From positions 620,001 through 684,000 of the forward strand of contig NZ_JONU01000007.1 in assembly GCF_000711985.1 (NCBI RefSeq): DNA of 64,000 nucleotides, read 5' to 3'. The notes beneath the pieces are model-generated. The model ran no database searches. It worked only from the letters and a program-made list of their open reading frames with translations, and was not told the DNA's origin. The translations under genes and the position numbers were made by a program. This document shows positions 53,832 to 63,788 of the stretch, piece after piece. Source of the DNA: Rheinheimera texasensis DSM 17496 (lineage in GTDB: Bacteria > Pseudomonadota > Gammaproteobacteria > Enterobacterales > Alteromonadaceae). Positions within the stretch are counted from its first letter, which is position 1. Each line of letters opens with the position of its first letter.

Positions 53832-55856
53832 ATGCTTATTGAATTGTCTCCGGGTCAAACCGGATTTCTACTCGCTGCGCTCGGTTATTTGCTGTTCTTT
53901 GCTCTGCAACTGACTGTTCGCAATAAGACCTCACAAAAATCGTTATTGTCGGCTTTTACGCTGTTTTCGGTATTTTGGGCAATTTTCAACGGTACTAGCC
54001 AACAACTGACCTTTGTGTCAGACACTTCTTTTGCTATTGAAACGATTCAAAAATCTTTTCTGCTGATGTTTCTGCTCTCTGCACTAAGCAAGACAGATAT
54101 TCCACTGCGCCAATGGTTTGCAGTTAAAAAAGTTCGCCTGACACTTGGCATTCTGCTCAGCTGGTTATTGTTTGGAAGTTTTGTGATTAATACAGCAGGA
54201 TTGCGTCTGATGGGGACTTTATTGCTGGTGATCACCATGCTGGCAATGGTCGAAACCTTGTACCGGCAATCCGGCGCGCAAAAGTGGCAGTTTAAACCGT
54301 TGATTATCGCTATCGGTATTTGCCTGCTGCTTGATTTCTACTTGCTCGCCGAGGCGGCTCTTCTGAGCAAAATTAACCAGCAAACTTGGCAAGCGCGTGG
54401 TTTTATCCATTTATTTATGCTGCCGTTTTTGGTGGTCGCGGTAAAACGGGTGAAGTCCTGGGGCATTAACGTCTATGTGTCCAGAGATATAGTTCTGCAA
54501 AGTTCTTTGGTATTGGCTGCAGGAATCTATCTTTGCTTGCTGGCGGTTGTTGGCTATTACCTGAGTTATATCGGCGGCAACTGGACAACTTTGTTGCAGG
54601 TGGTGTTTGTCGTAATTGGTTCCGCAGTGCTTGGTACTTTGTTTTTTTCCGATGGTTTGCGCCGCAAAGGCCGGGTCTTTATTGAAAAACACTTTTTTGC
54701 TAACACCTTTGATTATCGGGAAAAATGGGTTGAATTAACCCGCGAATTGAAACAAATTGAGTTTGCTCGGGAAAATACCGCGCAAGTCTGTCTGAATGCC
54801 TGGTGTCGCGCAATCGGCTACAGTCATGGTGTTCTGGTGAAATTACAACATGACCAGTTTCAACCATTGGCAAGCAAGGGCCAACTTACATTTGCTGAAA
54901 CCGAACAAAAGGCCTTGTCACTTGTGGCCGCTGAACAGAAAAACAAGCAGTGGCTGCTAGACTTCAGTGACAGAAAAGATCCTGTCGTCGCCAAACTCAG
55001 TAACGTGATGGAGAATCAAGTTCCTTCTTTTAGTATCTTGATCCCCATTCTGAAGAATAACCAGCTTTGGGGTTTTTGCCTGCTGCATTGCATGGTGAAT
55101 GAAAAATTACGGCTAAACTGGGAATTACGTGATTATCTCAATGCCGTTACCGAACAAATCGCCAGCTATCTGTTTATGGATGAAGCCAGTAAAGCGTTGT
55201 CTGAGAACGCGCAGTTTGTCGCGTTTAGCCGGATGTCTGCATTTGTCGTCCATGATTTAAAGAATGTAAAGGCGCAAATCGATATGCTGTTGAAAAATGC
55301 GCAAAAACACCGGCACAACCCCGAATTCGTCGACGATGCTTTTTCTACCATTGAAGCGATGCAGAGCCGATTACAAAATATGCTGGCGCAGCTCACCAAC
55401 AAACAAAGCGGTCAGGAACATATCAAAAAAACTGCCATCGCAGCGCTACTTGAAGCATTAATCAAAGAGCGTTGCAGCGGCACCCTGCCTAAGCCGGTAT
55501 TGGTGATAAATTCTGACTGCCAGCTGACAATAGATGCTGAGCGCTTTGCGAATGTATTGTACCACTTGATTGATAACGCCCAGCAGGCGACGGCGGACGA
55601 CGGCCGTGTTGAAGTCTCAGCGCATTGCGAGCAACAACATCTTTGTATCAAAATTACAGATACAGGCTGTGGCATGAGCCAGGAGTTTATCCAAAACCGC
55701 CTGTTTAAACCCTTTGATACGACAAAAGGCAATGCAGGCATGGGGATAGGCGCTTATGATGCACTGACTTTTGTCCAGCAGCTGCAAGGACAGTTGCTCG
55801 TCGATAGCGAGGTTGACCAAGGGACTACCTTTACTATTTTGCTTCCTTTACACTAA
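53832..55856 (+). CDS. prsK: PEP-CTERM system sensor histidine kinase
   Basis: A 674-residue membrane kinase. About seven to eight N-terminal TM helices (to about 280) are followed by a GAF-like cytosolic domain (about 300-450), an H-box with His474 in FVVHDLKN, and a HATPase domain with N-box DNAQQA, G1 DTGCGMS and G2 GMGIGAYDA. The His-Asp-Leu-Lys-Asn H-box and length fit PrsK (TIGR02916). The input is unknown. It should phosphorylate PrsR, encoded 28 bp downstream. Confidence 0.95.
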   Translation: MLIELSPGQTGFLLAALGYLLFFALQLTVRNKTSQKSLLSAFTLFSVFWAIFNGTSQQLTFVSDTSFAIETIQKSFLLMFLLSALSKTDIPLRQWFAVKKVRLTLGILLSWLLFGSFVINTAGLRLMGTLLLVITMLAMVETLYRQSGAQKWQFKPLIIAIGICLLLDFYLLAEAALLSKINQQTWQARGFIHLFMLPFLVVAVKRVKSWGINVYVSRDIVLQSSLVLAAGIYLCLLAVVGYYLSYIGGNWTTLLQVVFVVIGSAVLGTLFFSDGLRRKGRVFIEKHFFANTFDYREKWVELTRELKQIEFARENTAQVCLNAWCRAIGYSHGVLVKLQHDQFQPLASKGQLTFAETEQKALSLVAAEQKNKQWLLDFSDRKDPVVAKLSNVMENQVPSFSILIPILKNNQLWGFCLLHCMVNEKLRLNWELRDYLNAVTEQIASYLFMDEASKALSENAQFVAFSRMSAFVVHDLKNVKAQIDMLLKNAQKHRHNPEFVDDAFSTIEAMQSRLQNMLAQLTNKQSGQEHIKKTAIAALLEALIKERCSGTLPKPVLVINSDCQLTIDAERFANVLYHLIDNAQQATADDGRVEVSAHCEQQHLCIKITDTGCGMSQEFIQNRLFKPFDTTKGNAGMGIGAYDALTFVQQLQGQLLVDSEVDQGTTFTILLPLH

Positions 55857-55884
55857 TCCATCTTACTGATACACGGAATGTTGT

Positions 55885-57273
55885 ATGAAAACATTACTCG
55901 CGATTGATGACGACCTTGGCATACAGAAGCAGCTCAAATGGAGTCTGACTGATTATGAAGTAGTATTTGCTGAGGACCGCGCTTCGGCTTTACAGCAATT
56001 ACGTCGCTACGAACCAGCAGTGGTGACGCTTGATCTTGGTCTTCCGCCTGATCCAACCAATGCATCTGAGGGGTTAGCTTGCCTGACCGAGATCCTGCAG
56101 CATAACCCAAACACCAAAGTGATAGTGATCACTGGCAGCACTGACACTGAACACGCCTTACAGGCCATTTCACTCGGTGCCTACGACTACTATCAAAAAC
56201 CAATCGATGTTGACGTACTGAATGTGATTGTCGCCCGCGCATTCAAACTGAGCGACATTGAAACGGAAAATCGAGTACTCAAAGCCACCGCATATAAACA
56301 GCAAGACATTATCGGTAACAGTGAATCGATCCAAAAAGCCTGCCGGATGGTCGAAAAGATTGCGCCAACTGAAATTACCACGCTTTTGCTCGGTGAATCC
56401 GGCACCGGTAAAGAAGTGTTCGCCCGTGCTATTCATAAACAAAGCCCCCGTGCGGATAAACCTTTTGTCGCGATTAACTGTGCTTCAATCCCCGACAACC
56501 TGCTCGAAAGTGAGTTGTTCGGCTACGAAAAAGGCGCCTTTACTGGTGCGCATAAAACCACGTTAGGCAAAATCGAAACCGCAAATGGCGGTACGCTGAT
56601 GCTTGACGAGATAGGTGATATGCCGTTGGCGCTACAAGCCAAAATGCTACGGTTTCTGCAGGAGCGCGTCATTGAAAGAGTCGGCGGTCGTTCGGAGATT
56701 GAAGTTGATGTTCGCGTCATATGCGCCACGCACCGCAATCTGGCAGAAATGGTTGCAGAACAAAGCTTCCGCGAAGATTTGTTTTATCGGGTCAGTGAAA
56801 TCACACTTAACATCCCCCCGTTACGAAATCGGGGCCACGATATTGTGATTATCGCTAAGTCCTTGCTGCATCGGTTTAATGCCGAATTTAATACAAATAT
56901 TCAAGGTTTTACTGAAGATGCCATCAACGCAATGCTTGGGCATCGTTGGCCTGGCAACATCCGCGAGCTGCAAAACAAACTTAAGTCCGCTGTAATTCTT
57001 GCTGATACGAAATTTATCAGCGCAGAAGATCTTGGCCTTGTCGCATCGAATCAATCCAATACTTTGCCGACATTACGCAAAGTCCGTGAACAAGCTGAGA
57101 CACAAGCCATTCGTCATGCGTTTAACGTTGCAAACGGCAACTTGTCGAAAACTGCAGATTTACTCGGCGTGACACGTCCCACTCTCTACTCGTTGATAGA
57201 CAAGTACAAAATGCTGGATTTAAGGCCACAGGATAACGAACAGCCTGGAACTGCAATCGCAGAAGAACAGTGA
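55885..57273 (+). CDS. prsR: PEP-CTERM system sigma-54-dependent response regulator
   Basis: A 462-residue NtrC-type activator. The receiver domain has acidic Asp8-10, phospho-acceptor Asp50 in VVTLDLGLPPDP and Lys in YYQKPID. The AAA domain has Walker A GESGTGKE (about 170-177) and the sigma-54 contact loop GAFTGA (about 217-222). The C-terminal Fis-type HTH reads NLSKTADLLGVTRPTLY. It matches PrsR (TIGR02915), which works with PrsK to switch on sorted proteins and possibly polymer genes. The canonical -24/-12 promoter at 49220-49234 is a ready target in this window. Confidence 0.95.
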   Translation: MKTLLAIDDDLGIQKQLKWSLTDYEVVFAEDRASALQQLRRYEPAVVTLDLGLPPDPTNASEGLACLTEILQHNPNTKVIVITGSTDTEHALQAISLGAYDYYQKPIDVDVLNVIVARAFKLSDIETENRVLKATAYKQQDIIGNSESIQKACRMVEKIAPTEITTLLLGESGTGKEVFARAIHKQSPRADKPFVAINCASIPDNLLESELFGYEKGAFTGAHKTTLGKIETANGGTLMLDEIGDMPLALQAKMLRFLQERVIERVGGRSEIEVDVRVICATHRNLAEMVAEQSFREDLFYRVSEITLNIPPLRNRGHDIVIIAKSLLHRFNAEFNTNIQGFTEDAINAMLGHRWPGNIRELQNKLKSAVILADTKFISAEDLGLVASNQSNTLPTLRKVREQAETQAIRHAFNVANGNLSKTADLLGVTRPTLYSLIDKYKMLDLRPQDNEQPGTAIAEEQ

Positions 57274-57293
57274 CATAGTTCTGATACAAAAAC

Positions 57294-57320
57294 AGCCAGC
57301 ATTCAGTGCTGGCTTTTTTC
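57294..57320 (+). terminator. Rho-independent terminator after prsR
   Basis: AGCCAGCA TTCAG TGCTGGCT is a perfect 8-bp stem followed by a T-run, 20 nt after the stop codon of prsR. Confidence 0.93.
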
Positions 57321-57351
57321 TGCCAATAAATCAGCGCTGATCTGATGGCAT

Positions 57352-57375
57352 AAAAAAACCCGCCAAACGGCGGGT
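57352..57375 (-). terminator. Rho-independent terminator of the TonB2-type operon
   Basis: On the minus strand GACCCGCC GTTT GGCGGG is followed by seven T, 20 nt beyond the last gene (TPR protein) of the operon. Confidence 0.92.
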
Positions 57376-57393
57376 CTTTTAAAAGGTTTGAGC

Positions 57394-58650
57394 TTAGAGC
57401 TTGATGCCTTTCTTCTCAGCGCGTTCTTTCACGTATGGGCCCCATGAGTTAGCCATCTTTTCCTGTCCATGCTGGCGAGCCAGCAGTACATGTTGATAGG
57501 CTTCACGCATTTTGCCTTGATAGAAATAAGCACCGATCAGAGAAACGTGCACTTTACCTTTGTCTTTGGTACCGACTTCTAAAGCTTTTTGTAACGCGGT
57601 AGCTGCTTCAGCGTTTTTATTCGCCATCGCCAGTGCATCACCCTGACGACGATATGCATCACCGTCATTTTCTTTAGCACCTAACATACCGTAGAACTTA
57701 GCCGCTTTTTCGAATTCGCGGGCCGAAGAGTATGAACTGGCAATACTCATCAGGATGGCGCGGTCATTCTTCAACAAACCAGCAGTCAAGTGTTTTTCCA
57801 GCAGCGCAGCGGCTTTGTATGGCACGTTGTTGTTGTTGTACAGGTTAGCGAGCAGCTTGATCTCGTTTTCTGTCTTCAACAAACCCTGTTTGTAAGCCAT
57901 ATCGATAATCGCTAATGCTTTATCATATTGCTCATCCACAGAGTAAAACTGGCCTAACATCACCCAAGATTGCTTCTCATTTGGGAATATTGGCAACATA
58001 GTTTCCAATACTTCAATCGCTTTCTTGGTCTGCTTCAGCTCGTAGTATGAAGCGAACTTCATTTGGTACGGTTCTTTCTTCGGCGTCTTCGAGTGTTCGA
58101 TCGCACGATCAGCCGGTGCAATAACTTTGGCATACTGCTTCATTTCGTAGTACGCGTTAGCAATACGCAAATCAACGTTTGCGTCCGTCTCACCGGTGAA
58201 ATCTGACCACTTGTTGTAGTAAGTGATCGCCTGCTCGTACTTCTTCGCCATCAGACTTAAATCGCCGATGTTGCGCAGCAGAGTCGCCTGGTCAGTAAAA
58301 CCCAGCACATCAGGCTGAACCGCTTTAATCATATAACTCAATGACTTAGCTGGATCTTTCTCGATGTACAGCTGGCCGATAAATTTATCTAAATAAGCTT
58401 TATCGAAGGTATTTGACGCTTCGATTGGCTCCAATAATGCCAGTGCTTCACCGACTTTATTTTGGCCGTACAGCTCATAAGCTTTACCGATTGCTTTACC
58501 AACTTTTTCGCCGACAGCCTGCGATTTCCGAGCTTTACGCTCAGCAATCTTAGCCGCGTCCGGAGCTGCGAACGCTGAGCTCACCGGCAGAGCGGCGACG
58601 CCCACTGCAGCAAACACCATCAACGCAGATGTAAGTTTGTTAAATTTCAT
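57394..58650 (-). CDS. TPR protein of the TonB2-type operon
   Basis: A 418-residue periplasmic protein with signal peptide (cleavage near SAFAA) and about eight to ten TPR-like repeats, for instance EALALLEPIEASNTFDKAY, and KAIEVLETMLPIFPNEKQS near the middle. It is the last gene of the DUF3450-TtpC-ExbB-ExbD-TonB-TPR operon seen in Alteromonadales, and starts 2 bp after tonB. The role is probably support of energy transduction to outer-membrane receptors; it is not defined. Confidence 0.87.
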   Translation of the reverse strand: MKFNKLTSALMVFAAVGVAALPVSSAFAAPDAAKIAERKARKSQAVGEKVGKAIGKAYELYGQNKVGEALALLEPIEASNTFDKAYLDKFIGQLYIEKDPAKSLSYMIKAVQPDVLGFTDQATLLRNIGDLSLMAKKYEQAITYYNKWSDFTGETDANVDLRIANAYYEMKQYAKVIAPADRAIEHSKTPKKEPYQMKFASYYELKQTKKAIEVLETMLPIFPNEKQSWVMLGQFYSVDEQYDKALAIIDMAYKQGLLKTENEIKLLANLYNNNNVPYKAAALLEKHLTAGLLKNDRAILMSIASSYSSAREFEKAAKFYGMLGAKENDGDAYRRQGDALAMANKNAEAATALQKALEVGTKDKGKVHVSLIGAYFYQGKMREAYQHVLLARQHGQEKMANSWGPYVKERAEKKGIKL

Positions 58651-58652
58651 AC

Positions 58653-59273
58653 TTAACCTCCGGCATTATCAAGGTTGAAGTCTAACTGCACCATGATCCC
58701 GGTTTGCTTCAACGCCTGACCGTTTTCAATTTTTGGTGAGTACTTCCAACGTTTTAATGCACGAATTGCTTCGCGGTCAAACACCCGCTTCGGCTCAGCA
58801 TCAACAACTTCAATTTCATCTACAGAGCCATCCGGCATGATAGAGAAACGCATTTTTACCCAACCATTGATACCGTCACGAGCAGCCTGTACAGGATACT
58901 TCGGTTCGATACGAACGATTGGTGTTGCGTCACCATCACGCATCATGGCACCTGCCGGGTCACCGATACCACCGCTGACTCCGCCAACATCTACTGTCGG
59001 GGCGTTAAAGCCGATAGCACCTGTGTCCGTATTACTCGCTTCCTGAACCACTTGTTGCTTTGGTGGCTCTGGCGGCGGTGGTGGTGGCGGTGGCGGTACC
59101 CGAGTCCGGGTCTGAGCTTTAGACTCAGGCGGCGTCGAGTTTATCTCAATAACGATTTGTTCCTTTGCGACATTGGAGACAGCGTCATCGCTGTCTACCA
59201 GGAATGCCATCAATACAAACAGGAAAAACGTTATTACCGCACCAATTAAGAGTGAAAGTAATAACCGGGCCAT
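58653..59273 (-). CDS. tonB: Energy transducer TonB (TonB2 type)
   Basis: A 206-residue protein. An N-terminal TM anchor (ARLLLSLLIGAVITFFLF) precedes a periplasmic proline run of nine Pro followed by EPPKQQ, then the C-terminal TonB domain (WVKMRFSIMPDGSVDEIEV, EAIRALKRWKYSP). ATG 59273 follows the exbD stop after one base (TAATATG); the longer frame to 59306 adds an Arg-rich tail within exbD and is rejected. It carries ion-motive force to outer-membrane transporters. Confidence 0.94.
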   Translation of the reverse strand: MARLLLSLLIGAVITFFLFVLMAFLVDSDDAVSNVAKEQIVIEINSTPPESKAQTRTRVPPPPPPPPPEPPKQQVVQEASNTDTGAIGFNAPTVDVGGVSGGIGDPAGAMMRDGDATPIVRIEPKYPVQAARDGINGWVKMRFSIMPDGSVDEIEVVDAEPKRVFDREAIRALKRWKYSPKIENGQALKQTGIMVQLDFNLDNAGG

Positions 59274-59274
59274 A

Positions 59275-59673
59275 TTACTTCTCCGCCGCGATTGAGATCT
59301 TCTCAATACCAGCCAGCTTGATTTGATCCATTACAGATACAACCACGCCATGCTTAGCTTCTTTGTCCGCCTGCACAATAACTGTGTCAGTTGGAGATTC
59401 AGCCAGCAGTTTTTCGATAGTTGCGCCTACGCGCTCTACGTCAACTGCACGCTTGTCTAACCAGATTTCACCGTTTGCACGGACGGCTACGAAAATTGTT
59501 GCCGTTGGTTTCGACTGCGCTTTTGCTGCTTTTGGACGGTTAACATCGATACCAGCTTCTTTAACGAAAGAAGTTGTCACGATAAAGAAAATCAGCATGA
59601 TGAATACAACGTCGAGCATCGGCGTCAAGTCGATCGCTGCTTCTTCTGCTTCACGTCTAGTTTTACGTGCCAT
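59275..59673 (-). CDS. exbD: Biopolymer transport protein ExbD2
   Basis: A 132-residue protein with one TM helix containing the essential Asp in LTPMLDVVFIMLIFFIV and a periplasmic domain. The neighbours are ExbB2 (14 bp upstream) and TonB. Confidence 0.95.
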   Translation of the reverse strand: MARKTRREAEEAAIDLTPMLDVVFIMLIFFIVTTSFVKEAGIDVNRPKAAKAQSKPTATIFVAVRANGEIWLDKRAVDVERVGATIEKLLAESPTDTVIVQADKEAKHGVVVSVMDQIKLAGIEKISIAAEK

Positions 59674-59687
59674 AAATCACTCTCTAA

Positions 59688-60212
59688 TCAATGATGCGGC
59701 ATGCTATCTGCCAACTCGTGGACAGCAGCTTTTACCTTAGCTTCCAATTTGGACGTTACAAAAACTCCAGATAATGCAGCCACCATCCCCGCCATAGTCG
59801 GGATTGTTGCCATCGAAATACCTGACGCCATCAGACGCGGGTTACCCGTGCCGACTAACGCCATGATTTCGAATACCGCAATCATACCTGTTACAGTGCC
59901 GAGCAGACCAACCATCGGGCACACTGCAACCAGAGTCTTGATAACATTTATACGCTCATTCAGCTGGGTACTTGCTTGAGACACCCAGGCTTCACGGATT
60001 TTATGCGCATACCAAGAGGTCGTATCTGTCCGTGCGTGCCAGTCAGCAATGATTTTGTCACGCATTGCTGGATACTCACGGCTGATAAACCAAAAGCGCT
60101 CTATAATCAGAATCCACATGATGAAGAGCACCAGGGCGACGATATAAAGTACATCACCGCCGGTTGCGATAAAATCCCTGACAGATTCCCAAAGCTCTAT
60201 CAGGCTATGCAT
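59688..60212 (-). CDS. exbB: MotA/TolQ/ExbB family proton channel protein ExbB2
   Basis: A 174-residue protein with three TM helices. The conserved late block VCPMVGLLGTVTGMIAVFE and GISMATIPTMAG are the MotA/TolQ/ExbB signature. It forms the proton channel with ExbD for the TonB2-type complex. Its ATG overlaps the stop of the preceding TtpC-like gene. Confidence 0.95.
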   Translation of the reverse strand: MHSLIELWESVRDFIATGGDVLYIVALVLFIMWILIIERFWFISREYPAMRDKIIADWHARTDTTSWYAHKIREAWVSQASTQLNERINVIKTLVAVCPMVGLLGTVTGMIAVFEIMALVGTGNPRLMASGISMATIPTMAGMVAALSGVFVTSKLEAKVKAAVHELADSMPHH

Positions 60213-61576
60213 TATGAGCGCTCCTTCTCCGCATGAGCAGCGATGATACCAGCGCTTTGCTCATCCAGGATGTGCAGGATTGAGTTTGATTTAGACTGCA
60301 GTAAAGAGTGCAGGAACAACAGTGGCAGCGCACACAGCAGACCTTGTACAGTTGTAACCAGCGCCATAGAGATAGAACCAGCCATGATCTTCGGATCACC
60401 AGTACCGTGCAGTGTGATCATCTGGAACGCACCGATCATACCAACTACTGTACCTAACAGACCCAGCAGAGGACCAACTGCAGCGATCAGTTTCAGGATA
60501 CCGATACCTTTTTCGATAGCCGGAGTTTCGCGCATGATGGCTTCGTCCAGTTTCAGTTCCAGGTTTTCCACGTCAGCTTTTTTGTTGTCATGGTAAACTT
60601 TCAGGATGCGGCCTAAGGCGTTATCTGTAGAAGGATTGTTCAGGTTTTTCAGCTGAGCATTGATTTTTGAACCTGCAGAAGTTAACGCCAGGAAGCGTAC
60701 TGCTGAAATCAACAGACCGATGATTAACAGAACAGTGATCACATAACCTGGAGTACCACCTGAGTGGAACTGCTCTTCCAGCGTTGCTTCCTGAGTTTTC
60801 AGACGCAGTAAGTTACCGCCGGTTGGGTCAATGTAAACTGGTTTCAGTTCGCCGGCAGCTGAGTTTTTGAACGCAACTGAATCAGAAACTACATAAGACT
60901 CTGGTTGTTTAACCAGTGGCTGCATCTCTTTAGTATCAGCGTTGTATACCAGGAAGCCGTTGTCAGAGATCAGGTTGAAAGAACCAACACGAGTTACAGA
61001 AGCAGGAGCTTTTGCACCGTCCAGACCAGTCACTTCACCGTCAAACTTAGAAACTTTAGCCGACTCGGTCATCTCTGTTTGCAGAGCAATCCACAGTTCT
61101 TCCAGTTCAGCGATAGTTGGCAGCTCTTTAGCTACTGACAGTTTTTTCAGCAGATCTTCACGGCCTTTGTACTGAGCGCTGATGTTAGAAGTAGCGATAG
61201 CACCGATAGTTTCAGTTGCAGTACCACGAACGATACCAAACATCTCACCTAAAGTACCCTGAGCGTTTAACAGCTCTTGTTCTTTAGCAGCAATAGCGCC
61301 TTCGTTATCAGCGAACTGTTTAGTCAGAGACTTGCCGCGAGCTTCTTCAGCAGCGAAAGCAGCTTTTGCTTTGCTCAGCAGCGCTTGTTTGTCAGCGCGG
61401 TCAGACAGGAATTCCTGCTCACGGGCAGCATCCAGTTTGGCATCAGCAGCGCGGTTTTTCTTAACCTGTTCCAGTAACTGATCAAGTTGAGCTGTATTTG
61501 CTGCAGCATTTAAGCAAACGCCGGCAGACATAGTCACAGCAGCAGCAATCATTAAACCTTTAAACACTTTCTTCAT
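60212..61576 (-). CDS. ttpC: TtpC-like MotA/TolQ/ExbB protein with long periplasmic domain
   Basis: A 454-residue protein. A signal peptide (cleavage about AAAN) is followed by a coiled coil (30-110) and a beta-rich periplasmic region, then a TM helix (about 272-290) and an ExbB-like core with VGPLLGLLGTVVGMIGAFQ and GSISMALVTTVQG. Vibrio TonB2 systems use TtpC with the same build as a third component beside ExbB2/ExbD2. The gene follows DUF3450 after 6 bp and overlaps exbB2 by 1 bp. Confidence 0.9.
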   Translation of the reverse strand: MKKVFKGLMIAAAVTMSAGVCLNAAANTAQLDQLLEQVKKNRAADAKLDAAREQEFLSDRADKQALLSKAKAAFAAEEARGKSLTKQFADNEGAIAAKEQELLNAQGTLGEMFGIVRGTATETIGAIATSNISAQYKGREDLLKKLSVAKELPTIAELEELWIALQTEMTESAKVSKFDGEVTGLDGAKAPASVTRVGSFNLISDNGFLVYNADTKEMQPLVKQPESYVVSDSVAFKNSAAGELKPVYIDPTGGNLLRLKTQEATLEEQFHSGGTPGYVITVLLIIGLLISAVRFLALTSAGSKINAQLKNLNNPSTDNALGRILKVYHDNKKADVENLELKLDEAIMRETPAIEKGIGILKLIAAVGPLLGLLGTVVGMIGAFQMITLHGTGDPKIMAGSISMALVTTVQGLLCALPLLFLHSLLQSKSNSILHILDEQSAGIIAAHAEKERS

Positions 61577-61582
61577 TTATTC

Positions 61583-62353
61583 TTACTCCGCTGCTAACAC
61601 TGGAAGTTTTAATAATTGTGGAGGAGATTGTTTGCCAGCTACACGGATAGCTGTTTTGGTAGAATCCAGGTATTCAGCACCCAGCGCTTCCCACTGGTTA
61701 GTAGATTTGTTCCACATCCAGGCTTCTTTCTCATCCAGCGACATTGCTAACAGCGCAACACGGCCAACATAAACGAAGTTAACAGTCTTTTCGCCGCCAC
61801 CTACGTTCAGTTTGTCAGTGTAAGTAACCAGAGCTGTGCCCAGGTCTTTTTCGATTTGGTAAGCTTCGAGCACCATACGGTATTGCTCAGAAGTGTTGAC
61901 TGATGCATTGCCCATCAGGTCACGCAGACGCTGAACACGTTCCAGACGTTTAGCCTGGTCGATTGGCATGTCAGCTTTGATGAATGCTTCGAGTGTATCG
62001 ATCATTTTGTACATCAGAGGAACGATACCCTGCTTAGTTCCTTCGATAGTACCAATTTGCTTGTCAAATGAAGCAAGTTGCGCATTTTGGTCGTTAACCA
62101 GAGTGTTTACGTGGTCGTTGTAAACTTTCAGGTTTTCAGTCTGTTCAACCAGTGAGCGGTATTCCGCCAGCAGTTCCTGAGACTGATCATAAATGTTGTT
62201 AATTTTTTCCTGAGAAGCTGCAGATGCTTTAGCAGCCTGGACACCGGTATTGGTGACTTCTGCGAGAGTCGTTGCTTGAGCAACGCCACCGAACATGAAA
62301 GCACCAACGATTGCCGATGCGATCAGGTTTTTACGAATGTTATTGTTAGACAT
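61583..62353 (-). CDS. DUF3450 family periplasmic protein
   Basis: A 256-residue protein with signal peptide (cleavage after VAQA) and a long coiled coil (about 45-140). The family is encoded at the head of TonB2-type operons in Alteromonadales and Vibrionales and has no defined function. ATG 62353 has GGGA just upstream; a longer frame to 62509 is rejected because it reads through the promoter. Confidence 0.92.
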   Translation of the reverse strand: MSNNNIRKNLIASAIVGAFMFGGVAQATTLAEVTNTGVQAAKASAASQEKINNIYDQSQELLAEYRSLVEQTENLKVYNDHVNTLVNDQNAQLASFDKQIGTIEGTKQGIVPLMYKMIDTLEAFIKADMPIDQAKRLERVQRLRDLMGNASVNTSEQYRMVLEAYQIEKDLGTALVTYTDKLNVGGGEKTVNFVYVGRVALLAMSLDEKEAWMWNKSTNQWEALGAEYLDSTKTAIRVAGKQSPPQLLKLPVLAAE

Positions 62354-62447
62354 AGTTCCCAACCAATAATTGCTGATTAACGTAACCTGTATTTTGAAGG
62401 CCAAACTTGTAAAAAAGAATGACCTGGTTAGAGGGTAAACCGCCCGC

Positions 62448-62476
62448 ATCATTGCAGCAAAACCAGTGGTTGTCAA
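62448..62476 (-). promoter_or_regulatory. Sigma-70 promoter of the TonB2-type operon
   Basis: A perfect -35 TTGACA (62476-62471) and -10 AATGAT (62453-62448) on the minus strand are 17 nt apart, about 95 nt upstream of the DUF3450 start. No Fur-like box was recognised. Confidence 0.6.
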
Positions 62477-62592
62477 TATAACTACGACAGCCAGCCAGAC
62501 CTGTTTCACCGCAATTTCCGCTTACAAATTTACCCTGAATGTGCCGCTTAAATTTCTGTCTTGAAAATTTAATAGAACATTCATTTTTCTGC

Positions 62593-63657
62593 TTATTTAA
62601 TGTTCGGCGTTAATTTGCCCGAATCATATAACTTCACCATTTTCTCTAACGAAACGGCTTTGATTTTCGACCCCTGCCCGGCACAACCAAATGCCTGGTA
62701 GCGGTCTTTACAGATCTCCATCATTGCTTTGACAGATTCCTGTAAATACTTGCGTGGATCAAACTCGGCCGGGTGCTGCGCCATAAAACGGCGAATTGCA
62801 CCTGTCGACGCTAACCGCAAATCAGTATCAATGTTGATTTTGCGCACGCCAAATTTGATGCCTTGCTGAATTTGCTCGACCGGCACGCCATAAGTTTCCG
62901 GGATGGCGCCACCGTATTCATTGATCACCGCCAGCCAGTCTTGTGGCACTGAGCTTGAGCCATGCATCACCAGATGAGTATCCGGAATACGGGCGTGGAT
63001 CGCTTTAATCCGGTCAATTGCCAGGATGTCGTCCGTCGGCGGGCGGCTGAATTTGTAAGCACCATGCGAAGTACCACAGGCAATCGCCAGCGCGTCAACA
63101 CCTGTTGCTTTGACAAACTGAGCAGCTTCTTCCGGATCAGTCAGCATCTGGTCATGGCTTAAAACACAATCAGCGCCGATACCATCTTCTTCGCCGGCAG
63201 CACCAGTTTCCAGCGAACCCAGACAACCTAACTCACCTTCGACTGAAACACCGCAGGCATGCGCCATTTCAACAACACGACGGGTTACATCGACGTTATA
63301 GTCGTAATCGGCCGGCGTTTTGCCATCAGCACGTAATGAACCATCCATCATCACCGACGAAAAACCCAGTTGAATCGACTGCTGGCACACGGCCGGTGAA
63401 GTGCCGTGATCCTGATGCATCACCACCGGGATATGTGGAAACTCTTCTACCGCAGCCAGAATCAAATGGCGCAGGAATGGCGCGCCGGCATATTTGCGGG
63501 CACCGGCCGACGCCTGCACAATCACCGGGCTGTCGGTTGCATCGGCAGCCAGCATAATCGCGCGCATTTGTTCAAGATTGTTGACGTTGAATGCAGGGAC
63601 GCCGTAACCAAATTCTGCAGCGTGATCCAACATCTGACGTAACGAGATAAGAGCCAT
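62593..63657 (-). CDS. fba: Class II fructose-bisphosphate aldolase (Calvin-type subtype)
   Basis: A 354-residue zinc aldolase. The zinc-site His is in [11 protein letters not shown], the catalytic/metal region EGELGCLG follows, with VMHGSSSVP and [12 protein letters not shown] near the phosphate site. It cleaves fructose 1,6-bisphosphate to triose phosphates in glycolysis and gluconeogenesis. The length and motif order fit the FruBisAldo_II_B subtype. It is downstream of pgk on the same strand, the common pgk-fba order. Confidence 0.96.
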   Translation of the reverse strand: MALISLRQMLDHAAEFGYGVPAFNVNNLEQMRAIMLAADATDSPVIVQASAGARKYAGAPFLRHLILAAVEEFPHIPVVMHQDHGTSPAVCQQSIQLGFSSVMMDGSLRADGKTPADYDYNVDVTRRVVEMAHACGVSVEGELGCLGSLETGAAGEEDGIGADCVLSHDQMLTDPEEAAQFVKATGVDALAIACGTSHGAYKFSRPPTDDILAIDRIKAIHARIPDTHLVMHGSSSVPQDWLAVINEYGGAIPETYGVPVEQIQQGIKFGVRKINIDTDLRLASTGAIRRFMAQHPAEFDPRKYLQESVKAMMEICKDRYQAFGCAGQGSKIKAVSLEKMVKLYDSGKLTPNIK

Positions 63658-63702
63658 GAAATCCTCACTTTTTGTAGGGTAGGTTCAGAGCTGCCACCGA
63701 AC

Positions 63703-63720
63703 CCGGCGCTTTTGCGCCGG
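63703..63720. other. GC-rich hairpin between pgk and fba
   Basis: CCGGCGC TTTT GCGCCGG is a perfect 7-bp stem with 4-nt loop, followed by two more CCGGC-type half-sites (63724-63742). No T-run follows on the minus strand, so it looks like an mRNA processing or stabilising hairpin rather than a full terminator. Confidence 0.5.
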
Positions 63721-63788
63721 CTTTGCCGGTCAGAATCTGCCGGCTTATTAAGATGTTTCGGCGAACAGACTGTTTTATAACATCATTT

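Noticed and set aside
62354-62509. Upstream extension of the DUF3450 protein
   Set aside because: It would put the signal peptide 50 residues inside the protein and read through a -35/-10 promoter.
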